Source: Hexactinellida sp. DTS-2022 (taxonomy: Eukaryota; Porifera; Hexactinellida). From it: DNA of 64,000 bases. The DNA lies in contig JAPNXP010000007.1 in assembly GCA_028753945.1 (NCBI GenBank), positions 1,612,001-1,676,000 on the forward strand, written 5' to 3'. The translations under genes and the position numbers were made by a program. This document shows positions 1 through 12,071 of the stretch, one piece after another (within the stretch, counting starts at the first letter, position 1; each line of letters begins with the position of its first letter). The notes under the pieces are model-generated. The model was not told the origin of the DNA and ran no database searches. It was given only the letters and a program-made list of their open reading frames with translations.

Positions 1-1876
1 CAAGTTTCTCAGCAAGCTGGAAAACTTTTCGCAGAGAGGGTGGAATCTCGTGGATACACTAAATATCTCACTGCTAACTTCCTGGTAAATACCCTCGAAG
101 GTTCAGTTAGTGACAGTAGCCTTATTACTCCATTAAATACTCTATCATTAGTATTCATTACATCATCCTTTCGATTCGAATAATCAATTAGCTGTAACTA
201 CAATTCCGTATAAGAGTGCAAAATACAACAACATTAGTAAACATGTTTTGAGCAGAGAGGCAGTTCGAGATATGCAGAGGTTAGGACATCTTGGCTTGGG
301 TAAAAAGTTTTTGAACTTGGAAGAATTCTTGGCAAAGAAGGGATTTGTTTTCCTATGGGGGGAATAAAAGGAACATGGGACGAAAAATGGTCTATATTTG
401 GAGATATATTCACTTCAGTATCCATCAAGCTCAAGCGTTCAGCAACAGAAAACTTTGAACTAATTCCAATTGGAATTTGTACTGATGTTGAAAGATCATT
501 GAATATTATCACGCATCAACAGTCAAATAGAATCTCTAGACTTAAAGTACAGCTTGATGGCGGCAAACAATTCCTCAAACTGTCTGTCAATATCGTTGCA
601 ATGCTTCCGAATAGTCTGTATCTACTAAGTCCTAATAGCGTTCTTTCAAATTTTATAATTGCGATGGGTCACGCGTCTGAAAATTCAGAAAATCTGCGGT
701 CAATCCTAAATTTCACATCAATTCGAAACATCTTTAACTTAGGTATCCCTATCCAAATTGCTTGTGATTTTAAAGAGGCTGCAATGCTCGTTGGAATTCA
801 GCAGGCATCCAGCAAGTACCCCTGCCCATTCTGTACATGGAGGAAGAACACAAAATGTACTGGAACACCTTCTCGTGCAAGAATATATAAAGAATTAATG
901 AAAGACCTTCATTCAAAAAACTATAGCGTTTCCCATGAACCAATTATCCGGTGGTCAGATTCACCTATGGAAATACTTGCTCCTCTCCATATACTTCTAG
1001 GCAATGGCGGCGCCAAGGGTGGTCAAGGGTGGTCAGCTGACCACCCTATCAAAGTGCTTGACACCCTCCTGACTATACTATATTTGATGTTTGACCCACA
1101 AAATACGCATACTGACCCATGGGTGACCACCTAGTGGTGGAGCACACGCGCCGCCACTGCTTCTAGGTCTCGTAAATCGGTTGTATGGTGTGGCTAGGCC
1201 ATCCTAGAATGCGACTAACCGATATGACCATTTACTATATAAACAACACTGTCAAGCTTTACAAAGATGCAAAGTATATCGATCTGAGTACTGGGATGGC
1301 GCTTTAGAAGGAAATTCTTGTTCTCGACTTTTGGATAATTTAGATATTATACCATTCCCCAGCCATTATACCTCCCTGATAAATGCATTGAAATCGTTAA
1401 AGATGGTAAAAGACAGGTGTATGGGTCTTTTTAGAATGCCTATTTGGGAAGAGAGTATTTGTCTATTCAGGGAGTCATGGAATGCAACCGGCTTACCTGG
1501 GTCATTAAAGTCACACATACTTTCCGACCATCATACGGATTACTTCCTCCTTTACGAACCTCAATCAAAAGCAGGGGCAGCAATAAGTTCAGAGCAGAGC
1601 GGAGAGATGTTGCATTCCAGAATGCAAACTCCTTGGGAACTTAGATATAAGACTAATGTAGAGCACGAGTTATACCCACAGCGATTGGTTGATTGTATGG
1701 TGACGTGTAATTATTATTTACGGTGGGATGATGCAGAAAGGCTATCTAAAGAACAGGGGAATATATTTGCTGATGAATGTAGAGACTGTCATGATGAGGA
1801 GAGTTATGACAATATTGAAAGGATAGAGCTCCATAATTGGGACACAGATGAAGAATCTTGTGATATTGATTACTAA
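1..1876 (+). pseudogene. decayed transposase with RAG1/Transib-like motifs
   Basis: Three stretches of one protein in shifting frames: 3-180 (reads QVSQQAGKLFAERVESRGYT), about 238-369 (SREAVRDMQRLGHLGLGKKF) and 355-1876 with one MITE insertion and at least one stop. Motifs in order are CDFKEAAMLVG followed by YPCPFCTW (near 760-840), APLHILLGLVN (restored once the MITE at 1002-1159 is removed), LKSHILSDHHTDYF (about 1500) and SSEQSGEMLHSR (about 1590). The order Asp, Cys-x2-Cys, PLH, Lys-x-His-x-Leu, Ser-Glu-x2-Gly-Glu parallels the Transib proteins at 44 and 48 kb, so I infer a divergent member of the RAG1/Transib clan. The family is not named with certainty. The 5' end is cut by the window edge, and stops and frameshifts make this copy dead. 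Confidence 0.55.
1002..1159. mobile_element. hAT-type MITE with exact 8-bp TSD
   Basis: A 158-bp GC-rich insert begins CAATGGCGGCGCC and ends GCGCCGCCACTG. It is flanked on both sides by CTTCTAGG (994-1001 and 1160-1167). Removing the element and one duplication rejoins the reading frame of the surrounding transposase across the PLHILLGLVN motif, which proves insertion. The 8-bp duplication and CA..TG ends fit a non-autonomous hAT element. Confidence 0.9.
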
Positions 1877-1879
1877 TCT

Positions 1880-2845
1880 TGTTAATTATAATATAGTAGA
1901 TAGTATACTTAATCAAATGGCTTGGAAAATAACTCAAATAAGGAAATTCTAGGTTAGGGTATATCTATATCAATAATTTATTGCTATCAGTCTGTTTGTC
2001 TGTATTTTTGTCCGATTTTGAAAATGAATTATGGTCGCATTTACTACCAATATACGTAGATAATTAATAAACTTTATTGGAATTAATTTTTCGCTAGAAT
2101 GAGCATAGTAAAAATTTCCTACGTGTAACATTATATTTGTTTAGTAAATTCGAAGGCCGCGCCTTATTATGAAGTATACTATTGAGTAAAGTATAATTAA
2201 ATCTTAGACCAAATGTGGATATATCATATGTAAACATTATGATCAATAAATTCGTCAAAATGCCAACAAATATGTGAATTCATGTAAAATATCACGAAGA
2301 ACGAAGAAAAAATTAGCACCAAAATAGTGTGCTATAAATGTGAATTGAAATTTTTACTAATCCAAAAAAAACCAAATTTTTATTTTGAAAAATATTTCTG
2401 TAAATTATTTTGGGACAGGCGGAATAATTTTGTAGATAAAAGTTTTTTGGACGTCACATAGATTGAAGAACATCAAATTCGTATTCCACAAGGTCAAAAA
2501 TAGTGAGCATATATGGTCATCCACGTTGGGAATTTTTTCCATTTTATCTTCCAATAATTACACCCGTGTCGGAGTTGTTTCAGCTTCAATTAATAAAAGA
2601 AATAGTACCACTCAAAAATAATATTAGTTGTAATTGATCGAAATGAAAGTTTTTATAAATAAATATTATATTTCAACAATATTAAAATCTTAAATACTGT
2701 CAATGTTGATTCTGTATAATGAATTTTAAATAAATGACAATTTAGTATAAACTAATTAAATACTTAGTTTGGGATAAAAACTAAGTAATACTAAGTTTTA
2801 CTTAGTTTAAGTTTAAGTAGTTTAGTGAATAAGGCCCCAGCTGAC
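1880..2845. other. non-coding AT-rich stretch
   Basis: No ORF, RNA gene or clear terminal repeats seen. Around 2755-2825 there are repeated ACTAAGT/CTTAGTTT words that look like degenerate inverted repeats of a small element, but no ends can be fixed. Confidence 0.4.
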
Positions 2846-2910
2846 CTGCAAAATTATCAACTGTTACTTGCTTGAGTACAAGGATCATAAAATAGGAGTG
2901 ATTTAATAAA

Positions 2911-4533
2911 TTATTTAATAGAATGTGAAAATAATAATAATAATACAATTAATCTGTGAAAAATCTGAAACCTAGACTCTATAAAGGAAAGGCACATGGG
3001 ACAGGGTTGACCAAGGTCAGCGATTCTTTGGATACATACATTGCAGCAGTTTGCATGCCGACATGGCATAAATACCCATGTCTCAGTACGGGATCCAAGA
3101 CAAACAAGAGATTGATTTCCTGATGCATAATTTTCATCAATCTCATCTTCGGAATCGCTTGAAGAGGTGTTATCATTCGCTATGTTTCCGATTGAATTGC
3201 TTATTGATTTCAAAAATTGCTACGGATTGTAAATTCCATTTTGGAGTTTTTGCTTGCATGCCAACCTATAATCATCATTTTTAAGGTCTTTCTCATTTCT
3301 AGCCTTCTAGGTCTGGATATTTCTCGCCCCTGGCGTAAGCGTCCAATATCATTGTCCTTATCTGCAATTACCTCATTTAGTGTCGACATAAACCGATAAA
3401 CGTCCAAATTCGTGGGTGTCAAGTTTTTACTATCGACTTCAACTTTGAATGGTAGCTTTCGGCCGCGTTGTTAGTAGAAATATTCAGTTCATGAATTGAT
3501 AGTTCTTCGGGTGTTATTCGGGTTAGCCATCTCTTTTAAAAATATCTTTTTAATTTTTCCAATTTTTGCAACTCAGAATGTTCGATACTAGGCATTTGAA
3601 TTAAGTTTGCAGTGGGAGTAATCAGAGGTCCTGGCAAAAAGGGATAGCCATCAATTGTTTTATGAAAGATCTTGTGTCTGCGTTGTTCCTGAATATATGA
3701 GCCAGTCCGAGTTTCTGTGTTTTTGCCCATAAACGTAATGTATAGTGGAACCAGCAGCCATATAACTTCACCTGTGGGTAAACTTCTTTTAGTGCATTTC
3801 TAGCTGCAGGTTCCCAATGTGACATGGAATTGAGGGACATAGATGGTAATATTTACAACACCGCTTTATATAACTCCTTACTCTTTGCCGTCATTAAGCA
3901 GTGAATTGCTGGTAAAGTATGACGTCCTACCGAAACAAAAATAGTCCACAATTGAGCGAATTGGATAGGAACTCTATAAAACGTTCCATCAAATTGAATA
4001 TTTTAACTTCACTTAGCAATTTGGCCATTTGTACAGAAAAGAAAATCACTCCAGTCTGCTCACCACAAGTCACCTGAATTAAGAAATATTGGCCAGAATG
4101 TGTTGTTGGCAACATCTTACAAAATTTATCAGCTGTCAGAGGAATCTTTTGTTGAATCTTCCTTCTAGCCCTGTACATGGATGACTCACATTCCGGAAAA
4201 GGAAATATCGCAAGAATGAGGATCAGTTCTAGTCGTATCATCGAAGACTTTCCTGAGGTTTGATTGTGATGATTTAGAAGTGGATTTGCATTTGAATTTA
4301 AGTTTAAAAATTTCTGACATATAATCATTCACAGTATGGTTGTGATCTCGCAAAGGGGTAATTAAATTAGTTTCACGATTAATCCTACTAGTCCCCTTGC
4401 AGCCAGTACGAAAGATAGCAGATTTAAGGAAAAAAAATTTGTCCGTAGGTTTTGACTGAATGTATTTATTTCCATAACAACTTGTAAAGATTTTTCCAAA
4501 GCTGCGTTTATATTCTTCAATAGTATATTCCAT
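2911..4533 (-). pseudogene. MULE transposase with FLYWCH and RING domains, copy 1 (decayed)
   Basis: Read on the minus strand: FLYWCH-like N-terminus (GCKGTSRINRETNLITPL then DHNHTV), a linker ending in RARRKIQQKIPLTADKFC, the first catalytic Asp in the frame reading FDGTFYR (near 3975), WEPAARNALKEVYPQVKLYG with CWFHYTLRLW, the Glu motif NNAAESYHSKL (about 3450), and a C-terminal RING (VFMPCRHANCCNVC then CPMC). At least four frameshifts or stops break it. The first Cys of both zinc modules is replaced by Ser (FLKSAIF instead of LKC; QSLVC instead of CCVC). The same architecture occurs at 30156-31741 and 22440-23880. Confidence 0.85.
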
Positions 4534-4607
4534 TGTATTTTGGACAACAAAAATATTTCGTAGTATTTATGCATTATATAAGAGATTAGATTTGTGCCTG
4601 GAATAAA

Positions 4608-4697
4608 TAAGAAGCCGAAGTATTTTGGATTAACACCGTTACATCAATTGAAAAATTATGGTGTTAACTCAAAATACTAAGTATACCTTCGGCTTCA
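4608..4697. repeat. small palindromic MITE inside MULE copy 1 flank
   Basis: About 90 bp whose ends read GAAGCCGAAGTATTTT and AAAATACTAAGTATACCTTC then GGCTTC. The arms are near-perfect inverted repeats around a short loop. No reliable target duplication was found. Confidence 0.6.
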
Positions 4698-4719
4698 TAT
4701 TCAAACTAATTATTAATTC

Positions 4720-4885
4720 GGATCTAAATATGTATTCGGACAAGTGACAGTCGAACACATATTGATTCGGACAAGTGACAGTCGATCAAATACTATTCGG
4801 ACAAGTGACAGTCGATCTAAATATTGATTAGAACAAGTGACAGTTGAACAAATATTGATTCGAACAAGTGAAAATTCTGACAAAT
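4720..4885. repeat. tandem array, about 31-bp unit x5, MULE terminal array
   Basis: Five head-to-tail units with core TTCGGACAAGTGACAGTCGA and diverging 3' parts. The array lies just upstream of the FLYWCH-MULE-RING pseudogene, in the place where the related element at 29858-31997 has its terminal arrays. A single degenerate inverted copy (CAACTGTTACTTGCTTGAG, 2859-2877) lies past the other end of the gene, so I infer the element spans about 2850-4890. Confidence 0.65.
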
Positions 4886-5039
4886 GCATGCACCTCGTTG
4901 TGGGAAACACGACATCGAATGTCAAAGGTCCCTCGGTACCTCATCGTGCGCTTTGATGGGGAGATAGTTCTACGCAAGCGACCATGACTGTTCTAATCAT
5001 AGCGCATCGACGAATCCCTCTCATTCACCCCAAACATGA

Positions 5040-5600
5040 AGTCAGCCTGTAACAGAGCTGCTGGTCACGTTAATCTACTGCGATGCAACTATGTGCAACA
5101 TCAACCAACGCTGGCTGAACCGACTTGAAGGAATCCAGAGCGGTGCCGATAGGTTCGTATTAGGATCGCCTAGGCACCCACGCAGACAACGCTGTATCAT
5201 CCAGGTAAACCAGACAGCTGGGTATCAGCAGCAACGGCGGTTAACGCATCTCCCAGCTCCGGTAGGTTCCTATATAAGAGAAGCGTCACATGCACCTAGC
5301 TGGCCAGATATGGTCATCATGCCTCGACAAACTGTGGCCGCTGACCATGTATCTGCCAGAACAGCGGAGAATCTCAATTCATATTCTTGCCGCCAACTCC
5401 AAAACCTTGTAACAACCCTAGTAGTGCAAGTCAACATTTGGGCAGAAGGCATTTAGCGTTCAGTGGCCCTCAGAGTGGAACAGTCTCCCCGCCCAACATC
5501 CGTAAAGCGCAAACACTGCAAAGGTTTCGAGGGGATACATGACCAGCTGGAGACCAGAAAATCAAGACAGAGGAAGTTAAACTTTTAAATAGCGCCCAGT
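5040..5600 (+). pseudogene. LINE reverse-transcriptase 3' end, fossil
   Basis: A GC-richer island. 5091-5456 is open and reads NRLEGIQSGADRFVLGSPRH, resembling the post-catalytic RT segment of CR1/Jockey-type LINEs (leucine-rich then LQxIQNRALRxILG). After a frame change 5448-5500 reads AFSVQWPSEWNSLPAQHP, matching the WNSLP tail motif of such elements, and then RKAQTLQRFR in another frame. No endonuclease or YADD motif is present, so only the 3' end remains. This is the only retroelement recognised in the window. Confidence 0.6.
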
Positions 5601-6360
5601 TATCTCTCTTCAATCATTTTTCTTAGAATTATTCTAATTAACTTATTTCTGCATTTTATAATGTACTTACTTGACGGAATCCATGTTCAGGGTATGCTGA
5701 CTGTACCAAAAATGGCCCTCGTATACAGTTAAACTTCAAACTTCATTGTCTAATTAAATATATAATTTCTGATCATTATGAGGCAATTAGAATATGCAAA
5801 TTCTGATTCTATATTTGAATACAACATGGTCGAATTATTCTAGGCGGATAATTTATATTCGCTAGGAATATTTTCCACTGAGATATAGCCACTTTCCCAT
5901 TTTTGTCATTTGTGCCACAAGTGGCAAGGTGATTTATGCCACTTCAAGAATATTGATCAGATTACTTGAGATCACATCGTTATGAAATTTATACATGTAA
6001 TAAGACATTTAAAGCCATTTAAGAGTAGTATAAACATCAGTTATTAGGCTACAAGAAGCTTATTGTGTATGTAATAAAATTATCGCTTTTAAAATACTTT
6101 TGTTAGGATAGTATATATACTGTATATATATATATACGTAAATATATAGATATCCAGAAATTGTCCCTAAAGCTCGTTTTTTGTCCCTAAATCTCCAAAA
6201 TGTTTCTAAATGTCAGATTTTGCCTAGGCAAAATCAAAGCGTGTTCTATGGGGCATTTTGCAGATTAAAGACACTTATGCTGGATAATAACCATAAGACA
6301 CACTTAAAAGCATTTGCTGGATTCAGGGACACTTTTTTACATATATGGATATAAATATAG
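5600..6360. other. non-coding, remnant of a Tc1-like palindromic element
   Basis: No gene. 5880-5955 holds a hairpin built from GTGCCACAAGTGGCAAG and GCCACTT, with flanking words (TTTTCCACTGAGATATAGCCAC) shared with 45535-45640 and 53320-53380, so a decayed member of one MITE family is likely. 6100-6150 is a TATA-rich microsatellite. Confidence 0.45.
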
Positions 6361-6363
6361 ATA

Positions 6364-6907
6364 CAGTGTACTCCGCTTAATTGGGACACCGGTTAATCGA
6401 GACAGCCGCTTAATTGGGACAACGCCCCAAGAACAGAATCCTTTCGTTAGAAGCTATTATTAAATCTTCGGTTAATCGGGACAAACTCCGCTTAATCGGG
6501 ACAAACTAAATAAATTTGGTTCAAAATTGGTGCTCGCTCAATAGAAAATTCATATTGATCAGAACGAATTCTAATAATCTTTGCCAATACTGATGAAGGC
6601 AGGACAAAATATCTAATATTTTCTATTTCTTATTGATTTCCATGATATCGAAATTTACCAGAGATTATGACCTTGTGGTTCAGGGATATATCAAACGGTC
6701 CTGAGAATATTAATGCTCATTATATGGGTTTGAGAAGAATCAAGGGTCCGCTGGCTTTGGAGGAATTGTTGTAACAGGTTTAAAACCAAAATTTGTGTAA
6801 ATCACAGGTAATCACCACTTTACAATGGTTTTTCGGTTAATGGGATCTCCGCTTAATTGGGACAAAAGGCCTGGAACAAACGTGTCCCAATTAAGCGGAG
6901 TAGACTG
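6364..6907. mobile_element. Tigger/pogo-type MITE
   Basis: The left end starts CAGTGTACTCCGCTTAATTG and the right end closes CAATTAAGCGGAGTAGACTG, both bounded by TA dinucleotides (6362-6363, 6908-6909). Several internal copies of GCTTAATTGGGACA lie near the ends. A 544-bp element with no coding capacity. The CAGTG start and TA duplication fit a non-autonomous Tc1/mariner (Tigger) element. Confidence 0.88.
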
Positions 6908-7414
6908 TATATAGCCTTGTGATTAAATAATATAGATTTGCAGTTTAGGGTGTTTTAGGAAGGTTTAAGGAAATCTGGAAAATTTATTTTTAGAAAAATA
7001 AATAAGGGTATTTTATGAGTCAAGATCTAAATTGATCGAGGAATCTAATGAGTGAGCAAATTCAATGACTGGAGACAACATTTAAATCAGATAAAATCCA
7101 CAAGTAATTAGCTACATCTCTGTCTCAAACTAATTCCTGAGAAAATTACAACACTTCGATTAAAGAACCTAAATATAAAATACCTCAAATAAAAACTTAA
7201 GATGTCAAAATTATAAGTCATATTCCATTAGTACATGGATTAGTCCAAGGGCATGTACATTGTGGACTAGTAAAGCGCATGAACTGCAACATATCCGAAT
7301 TTTAATCAATTCTGATTCCAAAATGAAAATAAATTTCTCAGAGGTGCTGCCAAAATTAATACGACGTTGGTGTTTATAATAACAATAAAGATTAAAAAAG
7401 GGAAATTTTATTAC
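6908..7414. other. non-coding stretch
   Basis: AT-rich with no ORF, no terminal repeats and no RNA gene seen. It ends at the splice donor of the candidate exon on the minus strand at 7415-7730. Confidence 0.4.
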
Positions 7415-7730
7415 CTAAGAAATCTCTCCAATAATGTTCCATTTAGTTCTCCTTCGCAACCTTCTGACATCAATTCAATATCTTCTGCCAGTTGTTTGTA
7501 TCTTAATTCTAAATTTCCTTGACTTCTCCTGATTTCAGCATCTAAGTTAGCTCTTATTTCCAAATCTTCTTTAGCTTTCTCATTTCTATCGTGCAATTGG
7601 TGCAAATTCTTTACTTTTTGAATTTCTATTATTGCATCCCTGACTTGCTTCTTCTTCTTTTTCTTCTCAATATTCTTCAATTTCTTGGTTCCAACTATTT
7701 TTGGAGGTAAATCTCGATGTAAATCTTCCC
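7415..7730 (-). CDS. candidate exon encoding a charged coiled coil
   Basis: An open segment of about 105 codons bounded by a plausible acceptor (ATATCTTCAG) and donor (CTTAG/GTAATA). It reads GEDLHRDLPPKIVGTKKL, then a lysine-rich KNIEKKKKKKQVRD, then long heptad-like stretches rich in Leu, Glu, Arg and Lys (ENLEIRANL-like), ending NGTLLERFLR. The composition predicts a coiled coil. I do not recognise the protein. Length, splice signals and codon content favour a true host exon, but no adjacent exon could be joined to it. Confidence 0.5.
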
Positions 7731-7839
7731 CTGAAGATATAAAATTATAATACGGTAGACACTGCTTAATAGGTTGACATGTCAAACGGGTCAAACCCCT
7801 AATTGGTCGATGTAAATAAAGAAACAAATTCACATACAA

Positions 7840-8853
7840 AGTACAATTACAATAATTCCTATTCCTCGAAGATCTAGTAAATTATAGAAATTCCCAAAAT
7901 TGGGGTTTAATCCTAGGATGGAAGGAAAATATGCTTACCATCGACAAAATTTACATTTTATGTTTAGTTATTTCTTAAATTAATAGAATGTGTTCCACTA
8001 TATATAGCTTTTTGGCAATAAAATGGTGTAATATACCTAATAACATATCTTTGATTAATTTGGTGTACCGCTTAAGAGGGTCAAAATACCCTCGGAGCAT
8101 CGTGACCATATATAAACGAATCATGAGTATAATGTGCATAACTCAATAGAATAACAAAAGAAATAACTGCTTACTGATATGGGTACTTTTAGCTAGAAAA
8201 ACAGTTTACACATGGATTTCCTAATTCCTGTAACTAATTGAGTCAATGCTCAAGATGAGTAAGCACCGAAATATGGGGGACAGATATAAATAACAAGCAA
8301 GCCTTATTATTTTTGACGGTAGTGTGTCGAGTAAATATGAATTAGTAAATTCGATTGAGTCAAAAATTGGAAGCAAGGCTGGAATCGGTTAACCGTTGCT
8401 AATATCAATTAACGATTTTAAATAGTACTATATTAAACAGTTAGCCGGTCTGTTGAACATAAGAGGTGTTACTGGGAAACTATTAAGTGTATATAAAATA
8501 GTAAATTCTGAATATTGTCAAAATATTAAATCCTAAATCAATTTCACGTGATAAATGGAATAAAGGTTATAAATCAGAATATAATTCTGTAGTATAAACA
8601 AATGATGTGCATTGAGTAGGAAAGGTAGTTAAATGTCGAACCACACCTTAGACACGGCGATCCAGACTATTGATCAAATATATATTAGTGCATATTTCGC
8701 ATGCTCTTCACAGGAATTTTCATCCCGAAATTCGAAATTATTTAGGAAATATACAACCTCGCGCCACTGACGTAATACAAAATTTGGTAGGGATTTCGAC
8801 ACAATTTATAGCCAAATTATCTAATTTATACAGCTTTATACTTCACAACATTT
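7840..8853. other. non-coding stretch
   Basis: AT-rich, without convincing ORFs or terminal repeats. It ends at the target duplication of the hAT MITE that starts at 8862. Confidence 0.4.
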
Positions 8854-8861
8854 AATTAAAC

Positions 8862-9470
8862 CAGTGGTTCCCAACCTTTTTTAACTCATGAACCCCCTGA
8901 TACCCGAAAATTTGGTGGTGCACCCCCAGGACATACCTAGGTCTGAAGGATTCTATTTACAAGGGCATCGATTATAAAAACAGGATGGGGTAACCATCAT
9001 ATGGTCTGATTGGAATGAAAAGCGTCAGAATGTAATAGTATCACAAGGTAAATCTAAGTATACATAGATTTATAGACGAGCGAGCGCAGCGAGCGAGAAA
9101 AATTTTCTGGGGTGAAGAGGATTTTCAAATATCATTGAGTATTACTAACAATTTATGACAACAATATTTGCTGAATTGGGGGGATAAAATTATGAGGTGC
9201 ACCAATATTGGGGGGGGGCGAATTCCCAAATGTAGGTTGTGGTAAATGGACCAGAACGGACCAAGCCCTCTTCGAAAAAGCGTCGGGTAACTTACAGAAC
9301 ACAATAGTAATAAATCAATATAGTCGAGAAATATAACTTGTAGATTATAACTATATATTAAAAACTTAATTTAAAATGAAGTATATTCATCCATTCCTTG
9401 TCCCGTGCACCCCCGAAAAGTGTCCCGTGCACCCCCAAGGGGTTCATGCACCCCAGGTTGGGAACCACTG
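8862..9470. mobile_element. hAT MITE (Charlie-like ends), exact 8-bp TSD
   Basis: 609 bp. The left end CAGTGGTTCCCAACCTTTTT and the right end AGGTTGGGAACCACTG are near-perfect terminal inverted repeats. AATTAAAC is duplicated exactly on both sides (8854-8861, 9471-9478). Inside are GAGCGAGCGCAGCGAGCGAG at about 9078 and a G9 run. No coding sequence. Ends and duplication length are diagnostic of hAT. Confidence 0.95.
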
Positions 9471-9478
9471 AATTAAAC

Positions 9479-10250
9479 CATTGCATAAGACTTAATTCAC
9501 ATTGTAATATAACCACTATATAATATTTTTAGTATATAGTATATAGGAAAACTGTATTATAATATAAATACTCTATAAAATTTGTTTCGACGGTAGAGAC
9601 TCACCCACTTGCGCACCTAGCCCAGAAAATTGTTTCAAGTATATATTGATTTTAGTTTTTAGGATTATTCATAGGATACCTGTAGATAACCGACGGCCAT
9701 GAACTAAGTTTCAAATATATAAGAATTGTTATAGGTGTTTGAATTAAAAAAATGCAAAATAATCATAAATCATCGTGATTCTTTACTTTCAATACTAATA
9801 ATTATATAGTAAGCATTTAAATTGGCTATTCTATGGCCCAGTGATTTACACTAGTATATGCATTGAATAAATAAAGATAGATCAGCAATTAAACTTCAGT
9901 GGTTTTTCTAAAATTTTGACGCGAATATTTTCACTCAGGTATAGGAATAACAATATTACGTAATATGGAACTAAACACGATCACTCGAGCGAATATTATT
10001 CGAATTCAATTTTGATTGCTGATTTGTTATCAGTATAGATAAGGATAAAACGGATATAAGTTTGGAATTGATTGGAAAAAATTTCTTACGGTTGGGATAC
10101 CAAACTACACCCAGTTGGAAATTACTTTATACTAGCCCATCCGCGATATTTGTTATGTTAGTTAAGGATTAATATCACGTGTAGACACATTATTACTGTG
10201 CCGACTATACTTTAGTATAGTGGCCCAGTATTGAAATCACTGCCTTTATC
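9479..10250. other. non-coding stretch
   Basis: No gene, array or paired termini seen. Some words near 9955-10010 recur inverted near 46320-46400 (CACTCGAGCGAATATTATTC), suggesting another dispersed element whose ends I could not set. Confidence 0.4.
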
Positions 10251-10256
10251 GTATAC

Positions 10257-10665
10257 ACTACCCGGACAAAAGTATTCGACCTTCCAACATTTTCCCATTG
10301 AAAATAGTACTACAGTAGGTTGAACAATGGAAGATAGTGTAATTAAAAAAACATGAGATATTGCTATTTCGATTACAAATTCGTGTTCTGCGCATTCGAA
10401 TTATCAATTGTAGAAGCTTTCAATTCATTCCCATTTTGATTTGGTTAAAAATTATCATCCTGTGCCATTATGCACCACTTTTCCAAAATTGCCACTATGG
10501 GAGAGATGGGAGAGGTGGCACATGTTGCCATTTGATGATAATTTTCAACCAAATTAATATATAATTAATTTGAAAGCATCTACAGTGGGTAAATCGAATG
10601 CGTAGAATACGAATCTGAATTCAAAATACAAATATGTTTAAATTTTTAATACATTGAACAATATT
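10257..10665. mobile_element. Tc1-like palindromic MITE
   Basis: Starts CACTACCCGGACAAAAGTAT after TATA, matching the start of the element at 60158 (CACTGCCCTACCAAAAGTAT). The centre (about 10450-10560) folds back: CAAAATTGCCACTATGGG pairs with the GTGGCACATGTTGCCATTTG side, and ATTATCATC with GATGATAAT. Flanking blocks (GAATGCGTAGAATACGAATC) also match the 60-kb copy. The right end is decayed. No coding capacity. Confidence 0.6.
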
Positions 10666-10669
10666 ATTA

Positions 10670-11222
10670 GGCCTATTACAGCTATTGAGATAAAGATATG
10701 TTAGCTAATAATCAATGGCCTTTAAGTAATCCATGGTTCGGAATAGTAGTAAGGCCTTATATAACGAAGGTCACTATACTAGTTAATTCCTTGTTCACTC
10801 TACAAATAAGTTATTTCCTTGTTCACTCGACCATAGAAATATATAATTATTACAAATAATAAAAATTATAGGTTTAATATTCGGAATCATAAACTTCCGT
10901 ATCTCCGGAGCCTTTAGGTGTGTAAATTATCGAAAATCCAATCGTGGGAAGGGAGAAGTTTCGATTTGATCTGTGCTCAGTTAAATACTGCGGCCAACAT
11001 CAAACTCGTTTGCAGAGTTCCCTTCCCACTTTCATGTTTCTATGCAAAATCCAGTGAATCGTTTAGTAACTAGCAAAGTAAATCTACAATTTCTGAAGGG
11101 ATAGTTAAGTTGTATGATATTTATCCCTCTTTAATCTATAGACAAAATCAGAATACAACATATAGTACTTCTAAAATTTATCATTTGGAACATATTATTT
11201 ACTAAATTGATTGTTTTCATTC
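10670..11222. other. non-coding stretch
   Basis: No ORF above background. A slightly GC-richer segment lies at 10900-11040 but has no recognisable motif or splice-bounded frame. Confidence 0.35.
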
Positions 11223-11420
11223 ATGGCTGAATGTTCGTTAATCCCCAAAACAAGAAGTGACTTTACAAAGATCTTAAGAGACAATAGTTACAACATCATG
11301 AAAACGCTGTCTCAATTGGAAGAATACTTTGAGTTGGACAATGAGAAGAGAGATACATAGCGATCAATGCTACCACAGGTTCGGAAGAATTGAAAAAGAA
11401 GCAATCTATTTTTGGATGGT
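11223..11420 (+). pseudogene. Transib N-terminal fragment
   Basis: Starts ATG and reads MAECSLIPKTRSDFTKILRD, continuing NIMKTLSQLEEYFELDNEKR, clearly homologous to the N-termini at 50484 (minus) and 15298 (plus). A TAG follows DNEKRDT and the frame then decays (RSMLPQVRKN, KKKQS). The rest of the protein is absent. A possible degenerate 3' terminus TAAGCCACTGT lies at 11594-11604, but the heptamer is incomplete. Confidence 0.75.
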
Positions 11421-11705
11421 TAATTAGGGGAAATTTCATTAGATTTTGAACCTAGGTTAAAGGAAAGGCGTGATTTTTACCAGTCGAATTAACTGATGGT
11501 CTGCGTCTGAATCAAAGGCATCTGTTCATAATAGGAAGAAAATCAATTATTAATCTTTTATACTATAGCGATTACGGTTATCGATAGTCTTAAAGGCCAT
11601 AGGATAATAAGCCACTGTAACTGTGACTTGTGTGTGTGAATAAAAGGCACACGCAGTATTATGAAATTTCAATACGTTAAAATATTGATTCAAACTTGAA
11701 AAAAT

Positions 11706-12071
11706 AGTAGGGCTGAAACGAATATTCAAATGTAACGAACGAACCTTTTTCTAAACGAACAAATATTCGAATATTAGTTCGTTTGGATGAATAAACATTA
11801 AATCAAATTCAAGACACAAAATACAATGGAAAATAGGTGTTAATTAATGTTACAACATTTGGTCAAATAATAGTTACAAAGTGCATTATACAAAAGTTAA
11901 CTAATAACATAATCAGCTAGTTTAGGTAGGAATTTCTATTCACGATCTCTCCTAGTTAAACAAAGTCATGTTGTTGTCTTAAAGTAGTCAACGAATATCT
12001 GTTTCAATCTAATAACGTTTGGAAACAAACGAATATTCGTTCAATCATTTCGAGCGAATATTCGACTTTAT
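11706..12071. mobile_element. hAT-like element with AACGAATATTCG subterminal repeats
   Basis: Begins GTAGGGCTGAAACGAATATT and carries many palindromic AACGAATATTCG words near 11740-11790 and 12010-12060. It is closely related to the element at 35818-36195, whose right end reads CGTTTCAGCCCTA. Here the matching right end is missing, apparently because the next element inserted at 12072. No target duplication can be read. Confidence 0.55.
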
